64,000 nucleotides of DNA, taken from Rotaria macrura. Lineage: Eukaryota > Rotifera > Eurotatoria > Philodinida > Philodinidae. Position numbers and translations under genes: made by a program. The notes under the pieces were generated by a model, which had not been told where the DNA came from, searched no databases, and saw nothing but the letters and a program-made list of their open reading frames with translations. Location of the stretch: assembly GCA_900239685.1 (NCBI GenBank), contig OENT01000046.1:1-64000 (forward strand). The letters run 5' to 3'. Positions 1-13,741 of the stretch are shown here, piece by piece; the stretch's first letter is position 1, and each line of letters opens with the position of its first letter.

Positions 1-1691
1 GTTCTATCGATAGAAATCTGAAAGAATACATTGCTTCGTAGACATTGAATAAATGTTGCGGAGTCATCCAAAAAGGACACATTTATAAAAGAGAAAGAAC
101 AAAGATTATTATTGCATAGACGTAAAAACTCGATGCTTACTTTTATATTTCATAACTACCAACACAGAGGTGAAGATGAGCATTCGAAAAAAAAAATAGT
201 CTCTACTTAAACAGCAGCTATGAGTACAACTTTTTATAGTTTGAGGTCCATTCCAAAACATATAAGAAATCAAATGTTGAAAATTTACCTTGGATGCTAT
301 TAATATTAAATGAAAATTTAACTTCTCTAGACTAGGACCAGAATACACTAACAGATCTACTAGAACTACAGCACAGAACAGAAAATATCGTATTTCTATA
401 GGTCTACTCTAGAGACTCGGTAGGAACATTTTCTTTTTCTTGTCATCCAATTTCGTGTGAAATAATCCAACCTAGTATATTTTGCTCATTCTTTTCAGAA
501 AGAACATAACTATGCTAAATTTAATGTTGACTTGATTAATGGCCATGTTTCTGTGGCGGCTAGCATTTTTGTGCAGCAATCATATGAACATCGTTAGATT
601 TTTAATGGCAACATGTTTGACTTTGTTGATTTTTAGTATTCTGTTCATTGCAATAAATGATTCAAAATAAAGTCGAATTTTTTTTGCAAATAGTAACATT
701 TTTCATTTTTTTTCCGTGCGACACATTCAATTTACTCTTCTATATTTCAACATTGAATATTATTCTGCAAATTATTCTTCGGTGACACTTATATAGTAAA
801 GTCGAATGGATATACTTAATTGATTCTATTCACTACATCGTTGATTGATTTTTTAATACGATACTTGTTTTCAACAGAGTGAAATGATATACCAGGGAAG
901 GAATACTTCACTAGGGATCTGATATTGGCACGAACAAACTACTATCTGTTCACTATCTAAGAAAATCTTGTGTTTTATCTGTTTTCTCATCATATTCTTT
1001 CATGTGACACGAGTGATCGACAGTTTTGATCAATTTATGTCTGCCTTTGAACACCTATAAAATATTAGCAGTCATCATTCCTTAATAGTTTTGCTTTCAA
1101 AACATTTGATGGTCATAAGTTTATTCAATCTAGATGTATTTTTTCGTGTCTGATAAAAATCTATGAAAGACAAGAATATAGTAAATTATTGTACACTTAC
1201 TTTTCAAATAGAATTATATTAATAGTATCAACTGATTTTCTGTGAACGCCCTGTAACCAGATAAATGTTTTCTGTTCAAGCTTTTGATAAGAATAGGAAA
1301 GATGGATGCATTTCCTTTCATCCAACGAGAGAATTGGTGGTAAGAACATGCGATTTCTACTTGTGGAATTCCTTTCTAGACGATCCCTAAGCGTATTCAT
1401 TACGCAGTAAATACTTTTATCATGTGATATATTTCGAAGAAAATCGATACAAGAGATAGAATTAAACCTTGATTGAAATTTAAAAAATAGGTATCAAATA
1501 CAAACATAACGAAAGGACTCAAGTGTCGATTTGAGATGTGACTGATTAAGTTTTCACTTAAACCAAAATCAATCAACATATTCGTTTACTAAGTAAAAAG
1601 CGTTTACAGTCTCTGATCTATGAAGGTCGATTTTTTCAACATATGGTTCTTAATAACCTTAGATTGTTTTTCAATAGAGGGTAAACAATTT

Positions 1692-1725
<34 letters not shown>

Positions 1726-2104
1726 CCTTACAATGCTTCTTCGTACATCTATGTGTAGCAAAAAAATCATCCTTGTATCTGTCAAATTCATTGCTATTGA
1801 AAAAGATACGTTTCCATTTATGCGATTCGATGAATATTAACCTACTCGAATGGCATCTTTCAACCTCTTTGTTGAGCATAGATGTCGTCGAATCTACATT
1901 GTTTCCGATTGGTCCACTTATGAAAATGAAGCATCGATTGATTGATTCCACAAGAAAAAGAAAGACGAAACTAGAGGGAGCTTTCTTTCGCTTTCAACAA
2001 TAACATTACTGGCAATTAAGGATAAACCAATAAGAAAAATAAAATAAAATGCAATAGGTACGCATAATCAATATAAAACGCAAACACACTAATATTTTTT
2101 TCAT
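1..2104. other. Non-coding stretch upstream of KDM3
   Basis: I see no convincing coding sequence here. Open frames are short, low in complexity and lack matching splice sites. The only clear structure is a TA microsatellite near 1693-1722. The stretch probably holds the promoter and 5' untranslated region of the downstream demethylase gene. Confidence 0.6.
1693..1722. repeat. (TA)n microsatellite
   Basis: About 15 perfect TA units in an AT-rich intergenic stretch. Confidence 0.9.
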
Positions 2105-2119
2105 AAATTCTTTCTCTAG
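2105..2119 (+). other. Splice acceptor directly before the KDM3 ATG
   Basis: A pyrimidine-rich tract ending in CTAG abuts the ATG at 2120. This can be the 3' site of a 5'-UTR intron or a spliced-leader trans-splice acceptor. Trans-splicing is known in bdelloid rotifers; which applies here cannot be told from the sequence. Confidence 0.5.
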
Positions 2120-5100
2120 ATGGATCAATATATTGGGTCTCCTAAATTAGCAACGTATCTACATCCAGGTTCTAGTGGTCCATTTCTCGAATTAAACAAT
2201 GAACCAATGAAACCACCTTCGCCCAGTACGTCAGCTTTATTACAACATAACCCAAGTTTAATAGATTTATGTACATTTAATTCAATATGTCAACGGCTGG
2301 TTGAAAATTCTTCAACATCAAATTCATCTTCATATAAACCATTTGCCACTCAACCTGACTTGTATTTTTGTATTCCACCGATGACGCAAATCGACTATTC
2401 ACCTCAAACGTCGGATTCAAACGCCAAATCAAATATTATATCTGAATCGACAGCATCACCCATTAGTTCAGCTGGTGAATGCAGTCCAAATGTATCATCG
2501 TATACTTCAACACCATATTCAAGTCCTAAAGTTAAACATATTCTTCAACAGAATTCACCACTTGATTTATGTGTAACGAAAGATTTACTTACAGCAATTA
2601 AACGTCAACCGAGTACTGAATACATATCAAATTATGAATTATCAGGTAAATATATATATATATATTCATATATAATTTATGTTCAAAATTCATCTAATTA
2701 TTTTTAAAGATTTCGTCAATAAAGTTGAAAAATCATCAACAGATAAGAGAAATCACCAAACTGATAATAAGAATGACAAACCACTTATAACTAAACATTC
2801 TCATACATCACCTATTCTTCATCGCTTACTTACATCTCCGACCAAATTAAATGAAAATCTTCAATCAACAGCTCAAAATGGCCCCATTGATAATGATAAT
2901 AGTAAAAGTCCAGAATATCGACCGAGATATTCTCCTTTCTATATGCGAAAAACAAAATCTAATACACCATATACACCAAGGGATTATTTGAACAGGTAAA
3001 TTAATACATTCTAGTTATAATAGCAGTAAATCGATCAGAAATCAGTGTATTTTAAATCTTGCTATGACTTCAATCACTATTATGATCTTATAGTAAATCT
3101 ATAAATGAACTGCTTAAAGCTGAGATCGATGATTTACTCTTAAAAAAACAAATCATAGAATTCTTCTGTAAATCGAACCGTCTTATTTTAACGTACTTGA
3201 ATATCTAAATATAGACTTTTTCGATTGCGCATGAGAAAAAAAACTAGACGCTATTGAAAATTGAATATTTGATCAGAGCTAGATCATTTTCTAGAGAATC
3301 CATTGTCCTGTTATCATGTATGATCGAAAGAATTGAGTATTTTGGAATTTGAAATACTAAAAAAAGAAAATACTTCATATTATGATCAAATTTCGATTGA
3401 AGATCAATATTTAATTCGAAATGTAACATAAGAGATGAATGAGTATAGATCGAATACTACAATTTTATGTTTCTGTATTCAATTTTGAAATTGGTCTGTT
3501 ATCCATTCTATAAACTTCATAAAGAAACCTATAGCGTTTTTGAACTTTACATTCGACTCTGAAGAATTATTCTATTCTGATCAGAAAACTTGAAAGAAGT
3601 CCTTTCAATTATAACATCAGTTATATTCATCAATCGGAATCAATTTTCTTTTTGTTATTTTTTCTTATTTGATGAGTAATGCACTGCACTAAGTTTTGTT
3701 TTGTATACAACAACACGTTGTGTTGACAAAGAGTGCAGTCGACATTTTGTTGTGCAATAAAATCTCGTCATATCTATTCACAAGGATATTGTATATGAGA
3801 ATAGTTTTAAATGCACTCATTCAGACTTGTTAAAAATTATTTGCTCCTATCATTAGGAATGAACCCATAGAAGTTGATTATTTTTGTTGAGCCATAAGCG
3901 AATTTCGTATGCATCTCAATTACCTTTGAAATTTCAATGGGCTCTATACGATTTAAGAATTAATACATTATAGAATAAGTAACTCCACTCATCGTTTACG
4001 ACGAATAAATTGTGTTGAAAAAAAAATGTATTCATGAATTTATATCAAAATGACTCGCGCCAAATTCATATTTTTTCAATGAATTCTATGGTTGATAGAA
4101 TAAACATAAAAAATACAAGACAAAACCGTGCTTTATCCTGGAAAGAAAGTCTTGTATTCATAACATTTCTCTAAGTATTTTTTTGGGATTTCTTGAGAAG
4201 TGTATAAGTATCATCCAGAAATGATTAAATTTGATAAGTGAGCATAGTTCTTGTTTTATATTAATAGGAAGCGCAATAATTCTCGTCAATTATCTCATTC
4301 ACCAATATTTTCTCGACATGAACTCGAACAAGAACAAGCAAAAATTCAAATCCACAGTAATACTTCTAAATCTTCATGTGATTCATCAATTCAACCAACG
4401 GCTTTACTTTCATTAGATACGAATGAAACTTTAAATGATAAAGAAACTGACAGAATTCATTCATTGTCGTCATCAGCAATAAAAACAAACAAAAAAAGAC
4501 TCTTAGAACAATCGTTATCAGAAGAAGTTTTAGTTAAACGTCGACACCACAAATCAGAACCAAGTAAGTACATAGAAACTAATAAAAAACAATGGCGTAA
4601 ACATTATATGTGCATGTTTTATTGTGATTTAATCGCGAGTTGAGAAGATTCTAGACATGAAATGATCGTTTCGGTTCAGAAATTATCATATGATTTCTGT
4701 AATAAAATTTTTTATTTTTGGAAACCATAAATACTCAAGTTATCAGTTATATTTTTTCCTTCAATGATAGAAGTTTGTTTATTGTATTTTACTCAGAGAA
4801 ATTTCTTTAAAGTTCTCTTCTTCCCTTTTTGTTTTGAGCGAGCAATGAAAACTACAACCGATTTCTCCCTTAATCCACTCTAGAAATAGTTTGTACATTT
4901 CTCTATCGATCTACACGTGCATACGTCGATACGACTTACCTTCGATTTTTTATTTCATTTTTAAGAAGAGCTCTGCTCTTTGATTAGAATACACTTCTCA
5001 AATTTGTTTTGTGTTTTTCTTGAAAGTCGATATTTTATTCAGGGCATACAACCTACACTACTTGCGAGCCCTCTTTCACTTTATTGAATCGGGCTGAAAG

Positions 5101-8100
5101 TTTTTACCCGAGAGACTCGTAGGTATTCTTCACAAGTAAAATTGGCCATTTTAGGTTTTGATCTTCCTAACCAGTTTGACTAGTTCCTGACGGTTTAAAT
5201 TATGGTCTTAAAGCCGAGCTTTTATTTGTTTCTCTCAAAAAGAAAAGAAAGCTCAATTTGATGCGGGTCACATGTGCTATAAGTGTGATAGTTTGGAAAA
5301 CAGGGATTTTCCAATCACCACATCTCCCTTCCCGCGAAAGAAAAAACTTAAATTGATTTTGATCCCGAGAGTACATGTCTCATCGTTTCACATGTTATAT
5401 GTTTGGTAAAAATGTCGGCCCGATCAGTTGTACCCTCTTCGTGAACCGGATATGGTCAAAAAGAGAAGGAAGACATGGTACCCTTGAGACCATTTTTATG
5501 ATGAATCATCTTCTGTAATGATAGTAGAAACTTCTAAAAATTCAATTCGATATTATTTTAAAGCTGAAGTTTTATTTTCTGGATAATGTTTTGAATCAAG
5601 AAAACACGATTGCATGCTAGTTGATTGATAGCAATCGAAATTATGACTCCTCTATAAAATCTCATGTTGTCTGTAGAACTGGCACATATATATATAGTTG
5701 TTACCTTTATCGTAATGGAAAAATAATTTTGTACTTTTCCTCATAGCTATTATTATTCAACAAAATTACTGTATATCATATCCAAACAATATTCCACGTT
5801 GTATTGATTGCCAAACAGCTAATTCAAATGATACTTCATTGCATTTTAATGGTTGTCGATTTCAACATTGTCGAACGTAAGAATTTAAAAGAGATTTTTT
5901 TATTTACAACATCCATTCGTTGAGAAGTTCGAAATCATGATTCACAATATTCAACAAATCGAATCACAACTATCGATGAAATTTATTAATTTCATTCGAG
6001 TACTAGTTGAACTCGTACACAACATTCATATCATATTCCGGAATGTAGTTCATACAGTTATGTGTTGAATTTAAATGTTACTGCTTGTATAGTTCCTGTT
6101 CATATTGTCTAACTGAAATAGTAGTGTATTGAAGAAACAGAAATTTAGTGCTAGTAAAATTAACAATGCTGAAAAACGAACTTCTAACCGTGTTCAATAG
6201 ATTGATCGAACATTAGAGTAATCCATTCTATTCTCTTTAGACTGAAAGATTTTGGCAATGGTACGTTTGAATGTGAAGGATTTGCTACACCTGAAGAAGC
6301 GAAAGCACAAGATATAGAAACATTGACTACACCGAATTCAAGTAAGTCAAAGAATTTGATTTTAAGCAATTTTGTCTTTGAAGTTAAAATTTCTTTAGGT
6401 GGTCAACCACCATTAAATACCGCCGATGCAAATTTTATATTTAAACAAATAGCTAAATTATTCTGCTTGATGTTTAATCATGAGCAAACAGAACAAACGG
6501 CACACAATGAAAGTAAATAGAAATTTTACATTTATTTGACGAAGCTCACCTATATTTTCAACAATAATATGATAGGATAGATAGTTTTGCCCTTCATCGA
6601 AATTTAAAGAACTGACATACGTTGGCTAGTTGTTTAAAATCATTTAGTTTCTGATTTATATAAAAATAAAATTTGATTTACAGGAGAATGATTGAATCTA
6701 CATGCAAAAACATACTCTACCCGGTATATCGACATGAAATTTTTCAATCGAAAATAGATAGTCGCTCCGTTGATTTGAAGGGTCTCGTATCGAATTCGAT
6801 CATTCGCTTATCTTATAAACCTGATAGATGTCTGAATTCTTCCAATGTGCCGAAAAATTCTTGGACGAGGCAATTCGAACGAATTTCAGATCTGAAGATG
6901 TGCCGAAGTGGCTTCGACTGGCTGAAAATCATTTCACATTTTAATTATATCTCGAGTCAGCAACTAGGTATCAGTAAGTCGACTACTAATCCTACACCAC
7001 AGTCGTGTGTTGTGAGAAGCTGCAATTTCACTTATGTTTGAAGTTGTATCATGCTTATTAGGTTCGGCTGCAAGAAATCGCCGACTCACACGTTCCTAGT
7101 GTATTGAACTGTACTATTTTTCTAATGGATAAAGGATAGTAACTTCTCTTTTTTTTTCTCTGCTCAGTTTATTGTTCACATAAACGTAACATCAGAGAAT
7201 ACAGACGTAATACGATAGAACAAGATTTCGTTTGCAAGTTTAGTGATATATTTTTGTTTTAGAAAATATGAACTGATGATTTTAATTTTAAATTTTAGAA
7301 ACTACCATAAGAAAAAAATACATGGCAGGTTGGAGAGAAGTGTGTGATGAATGTTTAACAACATTGTTTAATTTTCACTACATGTGTACACAATGTGGTT
7401 ATATGATTTGTATTGAATGTTCAAAGCAATATGTACAATTGGCTACAGAAAAACGGAAAAGTAAAAAGACAATGTCGAAAACTCTTCTGCTATTTTTTTT
7501 CCTAACTTTCATATTATTCGTCTAGAATTGAAACGTTTTTGTCCTCATGATGATGCATTCTGTTTGTCGGAATTTATTCCGTGGAGTCGTAAGTTATTAT
7601 CGTTTTCTATTGGACTGATTTGTATAAGATTCATGTGTTTTCTTTTTTAATTTTAAGTTCTATTTAAATTGCGTAACGATATCATCGATTATTTTATCAA
7701 GTTGAAAATAGATTATTCAATAAAATCATATACTTCCGCAAAGTCAGAACAGATTTCAACGTTTATTAAAACGTTAAAAATGAAACGATCGTATGATTCA
7801 CGTGACATACAAAAAGTTTGGTCACCTATTGATTGTAATAATGATCCAAATATAGAATTCTATTGTAATGGCCGTTTACCTGTATTCAATGAATGGACAA
7901 GTGATAATGCTAGACAAGTAATAGAGAATTGAAAAAGCGAAGAATATCTTTGAATTATTCTCGATCTCGTTCTTTTTTTAGTTTTTTCGAAAAGTTTGGT
8001 CAACTAGCTGTCCTGTACTCGTTAAAAATGTACATCATAAATTATCTAAAACAATTTGGCTACCTAATGCATTTAAAGAACATATGATCGATCATCGAGA

Positions 8101-11100
8101 AACACCGGCTTTATATGATTGTGAAACATTAGCACCCGTATTAACAAATGAAGAAATATTAACTAGATTTTGGGATGGATTCGAACGTTTGAATGGTAAG
8201 TTTAACAGAACCAAAAATTTTGATTCAAGAAAATAATTTCTTAAATCGATTGAATATTAGTCCGTTTGCGTGATGAAGAAAATGGTGGACGACCGAGAAT
8301 ATTAAAATTAAAGGATTGGCCAACGAAAAAAGATTTTGCTTCTGTTTTTCCAGTACTTCTTCACGATCTTATGTCCAATATCCCGTTTAGTAAGTTGAGA
8401 AGATATCAAGTAAACGAATTATTTCAATTGTCATATTATGTATATTATTTTCAGGTGATTATACAAGACGATCATATACATTCGATAATGTTGCATATTA
8501 TGGTGGTTCAATGAATGTTGTCGAACGATTACCTTCATGTTTAGTTAAGCCGGATCTTGGACCAAAACTCTATATTGCTTACAGTGAGTTTTCTATTAAT
8601 ATGAACAGTTGAAAAACCCTAGCGGACGAAAACACGAATGTTCGCATTGAGATAATACATCATCACTGTACAGAATTTTTGAAAGATGGATAATGTAGTC
8701 TCAAGTGATAATTGATTTGCGAACATTAAAATATTAAATATCACATCTCAACTAGACTCAATCTGAAATTTGAAAGATTGCTGCAAAAGAACAAGTATCC
8801 TTTGAAATAAATTCAGTGCTATCAGTGAATTATTTTGCTCGATAGTTGAATGATAATTAAGAAATAGGAAGCTTCAATTTGTTTGATTTCAATATTTTCA
8901 AATCAAATTGATTGGTGTTAGAGTCGAAAACAATTGTCGACTAATCTTCTAATTATTAGGAAGAAGAAAGTTTTTTTCTACTTCCGACCGTGAAAGTCGA
9001 CGCATAATATTCTATTTGCATTGGAATAAAGTAACGTGACTATTTCAAAAAATCATTGAGTAACACCGATAGAGTTCTATTATTTTCTGAAATAAGATAT
9101 TGATCTAGTGTGAAAGTCCACATATAATAGAAATTGATTCAAATATTCTCTCTGAATCAACAGACCATGACGGAAATCGATTTTCGAGACCATAATAAAC
9201 AGATGTAATAGACCGTGACTGACAAATTAGAGTTAGCAGTTCACTAATGTGATAAACTTTGTTAATTGTCAATCAAACATAGTTTATAATCAATTGTTCG
9301 TACTAGCTAATGGAATATTTAAATAAAAATCAATTGATTAACAAACACAACTGAATGTGTTGTCATACATAACTTCGTTTCGGTATTGTTCTCAGAGTTT
9401 CTTTTAATCTGAAGAAGAATTCTACAGACGGTGACGTTCGTTTTCTTTTCTACTAGAAACTATTTTTTTGTAAATCTGACAGACTCAAGACATGCAACAG
9501 AAAATTTCATTTTTCCTTTTATTAAAATTGTTGTAGTCGAAAATGAGAATTTTATTTAAAATATAAATTAAGCTAAGACAATAACTCTTTGCATTATTTT
9601 CTTTCAAAATTCAATGTTGAGTGTCAATTCGATATAAGAAACGAAATAGTAACATTTATTTACACTGACTAGATGCTGAGATCAATTTTCATATTGTAGG
9701 TCAACTCATCAGTCAAGCAACGAGGAAAGCTGGGACTACAAATCTTCATATTGATGTATCGGATGCTGTTAATGTCCTAGTCTATGTTGGCATAGGTGGT
9801 CATGGCGATGATGGGGCAGATAAAGAAGACGAGATTCGACGTAAATAAAGATGAACGATAAAAATCGCTTCAAAACTTAATTCTATGTATTGTAGAAGTT
9901 GAAGCTGAAATACTTGAATCCAACATCGATGAAGCTCAGTTACAACGATTAAGAAATGGAGAACGACCAGGTGCTCTTTGGCATTTATTTCGATCGGATG
10001 ATGCAAAAAAAATTCGTGAATATGTTGGTCGAGTACGTAGTTTTTCGTTGACAATATTAGAAATAAAAAGAAATCTTATTTCGACTTATTCTCATACTAT
10101 TCATCTATTTTCGTAGGCTCATCGTAAAATAGCTGGTTCCGATTCGATTCACGATCAAACAGCTTATTTGGAAAAAGAAGATTTAGATAGATTAAAACAG
10201 TGGAGTAAAGTTGAAGCTTATCCTATGCTTCAATTTCTGGGCGATGCTGTTTTCATACCAAGTGGTGCACCACATCAAGTAATTATTTTTGAATACTTTC
10301 TTCATCGTTTTAATGATGACCGATAACTTTTCAGACTCTCGTTATATGTTTTCTGTCTGAGACAATATCATAGAAAAAAAAAAGATTTTGATATTTTTCT
10401 CTTCGAAACTGTATGCATAAATATTATATTGTAGGTAAAAAATTTACATTCATGCATCAAAATTGCTGAAGATTTTGTTTCGCCGGAAAATCTCGATCGA
10501 TGTCTAATAACTACAAATGAATTTCGATCATTGTCGAATACGCATACAAATCATGCTGATATCTTACAGGTAAGATTTTTATCAATGTATCACTATGTAT
10601 CAGGCAAAACTAGAACTCGATTCATTCTCAAATTGTACAGTGGTTAGTTGTTCTGCTTAGAAATAGTGTGAAATGAATATGCCGTTCGTAACATTCTTGA
10701 AAGAAGTATGGGTGAAAAAGAACTAAGTTGTTCATAAATGCTCATCTTGGAAAATCATAGCTCAAATGTGTATTATCGTTGGGTTACTTCAGAGTCGAAA
10801 GCTACTGATCTAGTCGTCTGACCAATAAGAAGCAATAGCTCATAAGCTTGGGGAAACATCTCTAAAATAATCAGGCAGAGGAAATAAATAAAACTGAATC
10901 ATTTCTATTTCAGAAAATTTTTCACTCTAATCTTTAGTCACAATCTACGAACAGGCTTAGATTACAAACGAATTCTTTAACTTTTGCTATCTTTTAAGAA
11001 TATCGTTTAAAAAAATTTATTTGTAGAATTCATTGTTAACATGTAACCATAGTTGTGACGAAATAATAATCTATAAGTCTTAATTGAACTCAATAATCGG

Positions 11101-11498
11101 CAACGTCTGCGAACAGCGAAATCGAAATACACTGATATTGCATATCGATCTCCTGATTGATGAGTTCATTATTAAGAAAATAGAATACGCTTGTCTTTTT
11201 TCTCTTTTTGCCAATTATCTTGCTCGTGTGTTTATGAACAAGCCAGATTATTGAGCAAGATAAATTAAGGAGAACAGTTAACTTTCAACAACAAGGAAAA
11301 AACGGATTATGATAAAGAATAATTGTTCCATCGTATCTCATAACTCGATTTCAAAAGTTGCTTGCTATACTATCTGGAAAAATATTTCACTATTCAATAA
11401 TAAATTCTCTTTCATTTTAGGCTAAGAATATTCTTTATTATACAATACGCGATGCCTTGAATACTCTGACTGAATCAAATACAAACGATCCATCATAA
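2120..11498 (+). CDS. KDM3: KDM3/JMJD1-type JmjC histone H3K9 demethylase
   Basis: Seventeen exons give about 1,020 residues: 2120-2645, 2710-2995, 4268-4563, 5747-5876, 6241-6341, 6399-6511, 7299-7460, 7526-7588, 7658-7917, 7982-8195, 8261-8389, 8455-8583, 9700-9840, 9897-10032, 10117-10278, 10435-10569, 11421-11498. The first three encode a Ser/Pro-rich, probably disordered N-terminus. Exons 4-7 encode the KDM3-type cysteine-rich zinc finger (CIDC, CDEC and CTQC pairs). From exon 9 on is the JmjC domain, which removes methyl groups from H3K9 using Fe(II) and 2-oxoglutarate. The iron triad is intact: His and Asp of HIDVSDAVN (codons near 9747 and 9753) and His of GAPHQV (near 10273). The end motif [10 protein letters not shown] is typical of KDM3. 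Vertebrate KDM3A/B are longer, mainly in the N-terminus. The product should be nuclear. The start is chosen because it directly follows an acceptor; an extra upstream coding exon cannot be excluded. Confidence 0.93.
4564..5746 (+). other. Long KDM3 intron with a GC-richer insert
   Basis: This 1.18-kb intron is far longer than the usual 50-60 nt. The part at about 5040-5500 is richer in GC than its surroundings and contains fragments such as gggtcacatgtg and cttcccgcga, but it has no long frame and I found no terminal repeat. It may be a decayed mobile element. Confidence 0.35.
8584..9699 (+). other. Long KDM3 intron inside the JmjC domain
   Basis: A 1.1-kb intron separates two JmjC exons. 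Phase is kept (phase 1 on both sides). I see no coding sequence or repeat in it. Confidence 0.6.
10570..11420 (+). other. Last KDM3 intron
   Basis: An 851-bp intron before the terminal exon, AT-rich, with nothing recognisable inside. Confidence 0.6.
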
Positions 11499-11552
11499 AG
11501 AGTATTCTCCATCCAATGTATATAATCAACTATTTTGACCGATGATGGATCA

Positions 11553-11592
11553 TACATATACATACATATATGTATATATATATATATATATA
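11553..11592. repeat. TA-rich microsatellite
   Basis: Runs of TA with catata interruptions, 55 bp after the KDM3 stop codon and so probably in its 3' untranslated region. Confidence 0.8.
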
Positions 11593-12242
11593 CTTTTCTT
11601 CCATTTTTATTTATTGCATTTATGTGTGTGTTCGTTGGAGTTTTTTCCTGGAGAAGAAGAAAGATTATAAGGTTAGACTAGAAATCGGAGTCACGTTCTT
11701 TGTTCTCAATATATGTATGTGTTTATCTCACATCTCTCTTGTTTTGTTCGTCATATTTTTTGCTGTTCTTGTCACGTTCTTTTTTTCTGACTTTCTCTTT
11801 TGTTATTTGGTGCTAGATTAAGTTTCATGCATAGTTGTTTTTTTTTCGTGTTTTTGTGTCTTCGTTGTTAGCGTTTGTTGTCGTTCATTTTGATTCTTGT
11901 CGTTCATTTATGTTAAAACAACAGATAACAATAGGTAAGTTTTTCTTTGCCTGTTTGTATAGCATATAATCAAAAGATTTCTTTATATTAATATATATTG
12001 AAAAATTATTTAACTGATCTTCAAAACAATGCAAGAAAATTCATATCTGCTGAAATCATTAAAAACAAATGTCATCATTAAGAGAGTAGAATACTGATCA
12101 TTAGATTATTTCTTGACGTGTATATTATACAAGTACTTTCGTTTTCATGATAGTGACTGCCGATGGACATCGTACATAAATCGAAGTACGATTCGTTAAT
12201 GAAGAATTTGTATATTTCTGCTTAGCAGCTATCAAATATAAG

Positions 12243-12855
12243 TGGACCATGCAATAGGGACCTGCAAAATGACGTTTCCTCGGTCCCGGCCAATTTCTTC
12301 GGTGAACTGGGTTCTGATTTCGATCAACGTTTTTCAGCGGTACAAAACCCCTGTCACAATTTTATTCTCTACAGCCTCTGTTTCCGATTTTCTTCTCTAA
12401 GATGAAGAACATTTTTTTTTCAAAAATTAGCCCTAAATTTTTAGAATCAAGTGTGTGTTCCCATTTACGAGTTAAGTTGTTTTTTAAAATATTCCAAGCT
12501 ACAGTAGCAACATTACTCAATTCATACTTGATATAGGTGAGCAATGAAAAAACTACTAAAATCAAAAGAGCCATTAAATTGCTATTGAATCCAATTGATG
12601 TATATCCCATACTAATTTATCAATTCAAAAACCTAAACAACGCTTCAAAGTAGTCTCGATTCTTGATATCCAGAATCAAGAGATGTGGAAAAATGATCGA
12701 AATTGTAAATAAAAACGGAGGACGATTTCTGGCCTTTCTAGTTTACAAGAAAGTAAACATGAAAATGTATAGTCTAGTTCGAAATAAGAAAAAAAGTGGG
12801 ACCACCGGAAAAATTTCAGTCCCGGGACCGGGACCACTTTGTACATGCCTAATAT
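12243..12855. mobile_element. Degenerate DNA-transposon remnant, possibly hAT
   Basis: Two GC-rich ends face each other in AT-rich DNA. The left end (about 12255-12330) has cggtcccggcc followed by aatttcttcggtg. The reverse complement of the right end (about 12790-12850) has ggtcccggtcccggg followed by aatttttccggtgg. The matching order of blocks suggests diverged terminal inverted repeats of about 60 bp. The outer right end reads taggcatgtacaaagtgg, which resembles hAT termini. A minus-strand frame of 82 codons (12362-12610) may be transposase debris, but I recognise no domain in it. I could not define a target-site duplication. Confidence 0.45.
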
Positions 12856-13121
12856 GTAAGCCATTATTATTCGATTCAAAATGATGTTGAAGGATTGAGT
12901 TCAATTATAGTATGTGCCGATGTATTTGCTATGGAGATTCGTTGATCATAAATCATTCATCAAGTTTAAATTGTTCTATTGAATCAAGTTGAGAGATAAG
13001 TTAGATTCCTGTTTTATTTCACACGATTACTTTAGTTGAATATGTGAAAGTTTAAAAATAATAAGCATACAAAAAATAAACATCGTCCGTTTCTTCACAA
13101 TTTTTTCATTTAAAACAAACA

Positions 13122-13304
13122 TTAATACAATTGTCTACGATAATAAAATGGTTCATGTCTATACAAGTAGTTTTTGGGCATTGAAGCTACAGATCCTACT
13201 GGGCCTATTGGCGCAAAACCGAATTCCACATTATAAGCTTGATTGATGGTAATATGATACGGTACCATGTCTTCGTTAAATTTTGAACTGAACAGAGAAC
13301 CCAT
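13122..13304 (-). CDS. Possible small protein, 60 residues
   Basis: The frame starts MGSLFSSK, which fits an N-myristoylation signal, and ends in a Tyr/Arg-rich tail (EPFYYRRQLY). Composition is more protein-like than surrounding random frames. No family is recognised, no introns are seen, and the frame could be the last exon of something larger or chance. It lies 437 bp upstream of, and divergent from, the next gene. Confidence 0.3.
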   Translation of the reverse strand: MGSLFSSKFNEDMVPYHITINQAYNVEFGFAPIGPVGSVASMPKNYLYRHEPFYYRRQLY

Positions 13305-13741
13305 GTCAATTGATGATTACAACCTTGCGTTGGCTAATATTGACAAAAGAATAAATACATTCATATATTTTTATCTATTATAAATGTATATTATGTACTG
13401 TGACGCCGTTCTCTTTTACCAATTTTAATGATGCAAGTTAGTAGCAAATTGATACACATCACCTTTTTTTTCTCATCTATATATGACCATTAGAAAGTGC
13501 AGAAAAATTCCTTGACATCAAAAAATTACTTGCGACATGGTTGAATGCGTGCTCTAGAGATGTCTATAGTTGATAGTCAATAATCTATGATTATGCCTGG
13601 TTCGTTTGACTACTAACTTAAATGGACGAATAAAATGTTTTCTGGGTATTAATTTTTCAAATTTCAGATGAAACGATGAAAAAATATTAAATTCAAACGG
13701 CACCTAAAAAATATAGTAATCAAATTTTGATATTTTTCAAT

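Noticed and set aside
6673..7041. Open 122-codon frame inside a KDM3 intron with an acceptor-like start and a gtaagt donor
   Set aside because: Its acceptor joins the preceding exon in the wrong phase and reads into a stop at once; the exons on either side join directly in phase and match KDM3 without it.
11570..11821. 83-residue hydrophobic frame after KDM3
   Set aside because: It begins in a TA microsatellite and the residues reflect T-rich sequence; no family resemblance or splice context.
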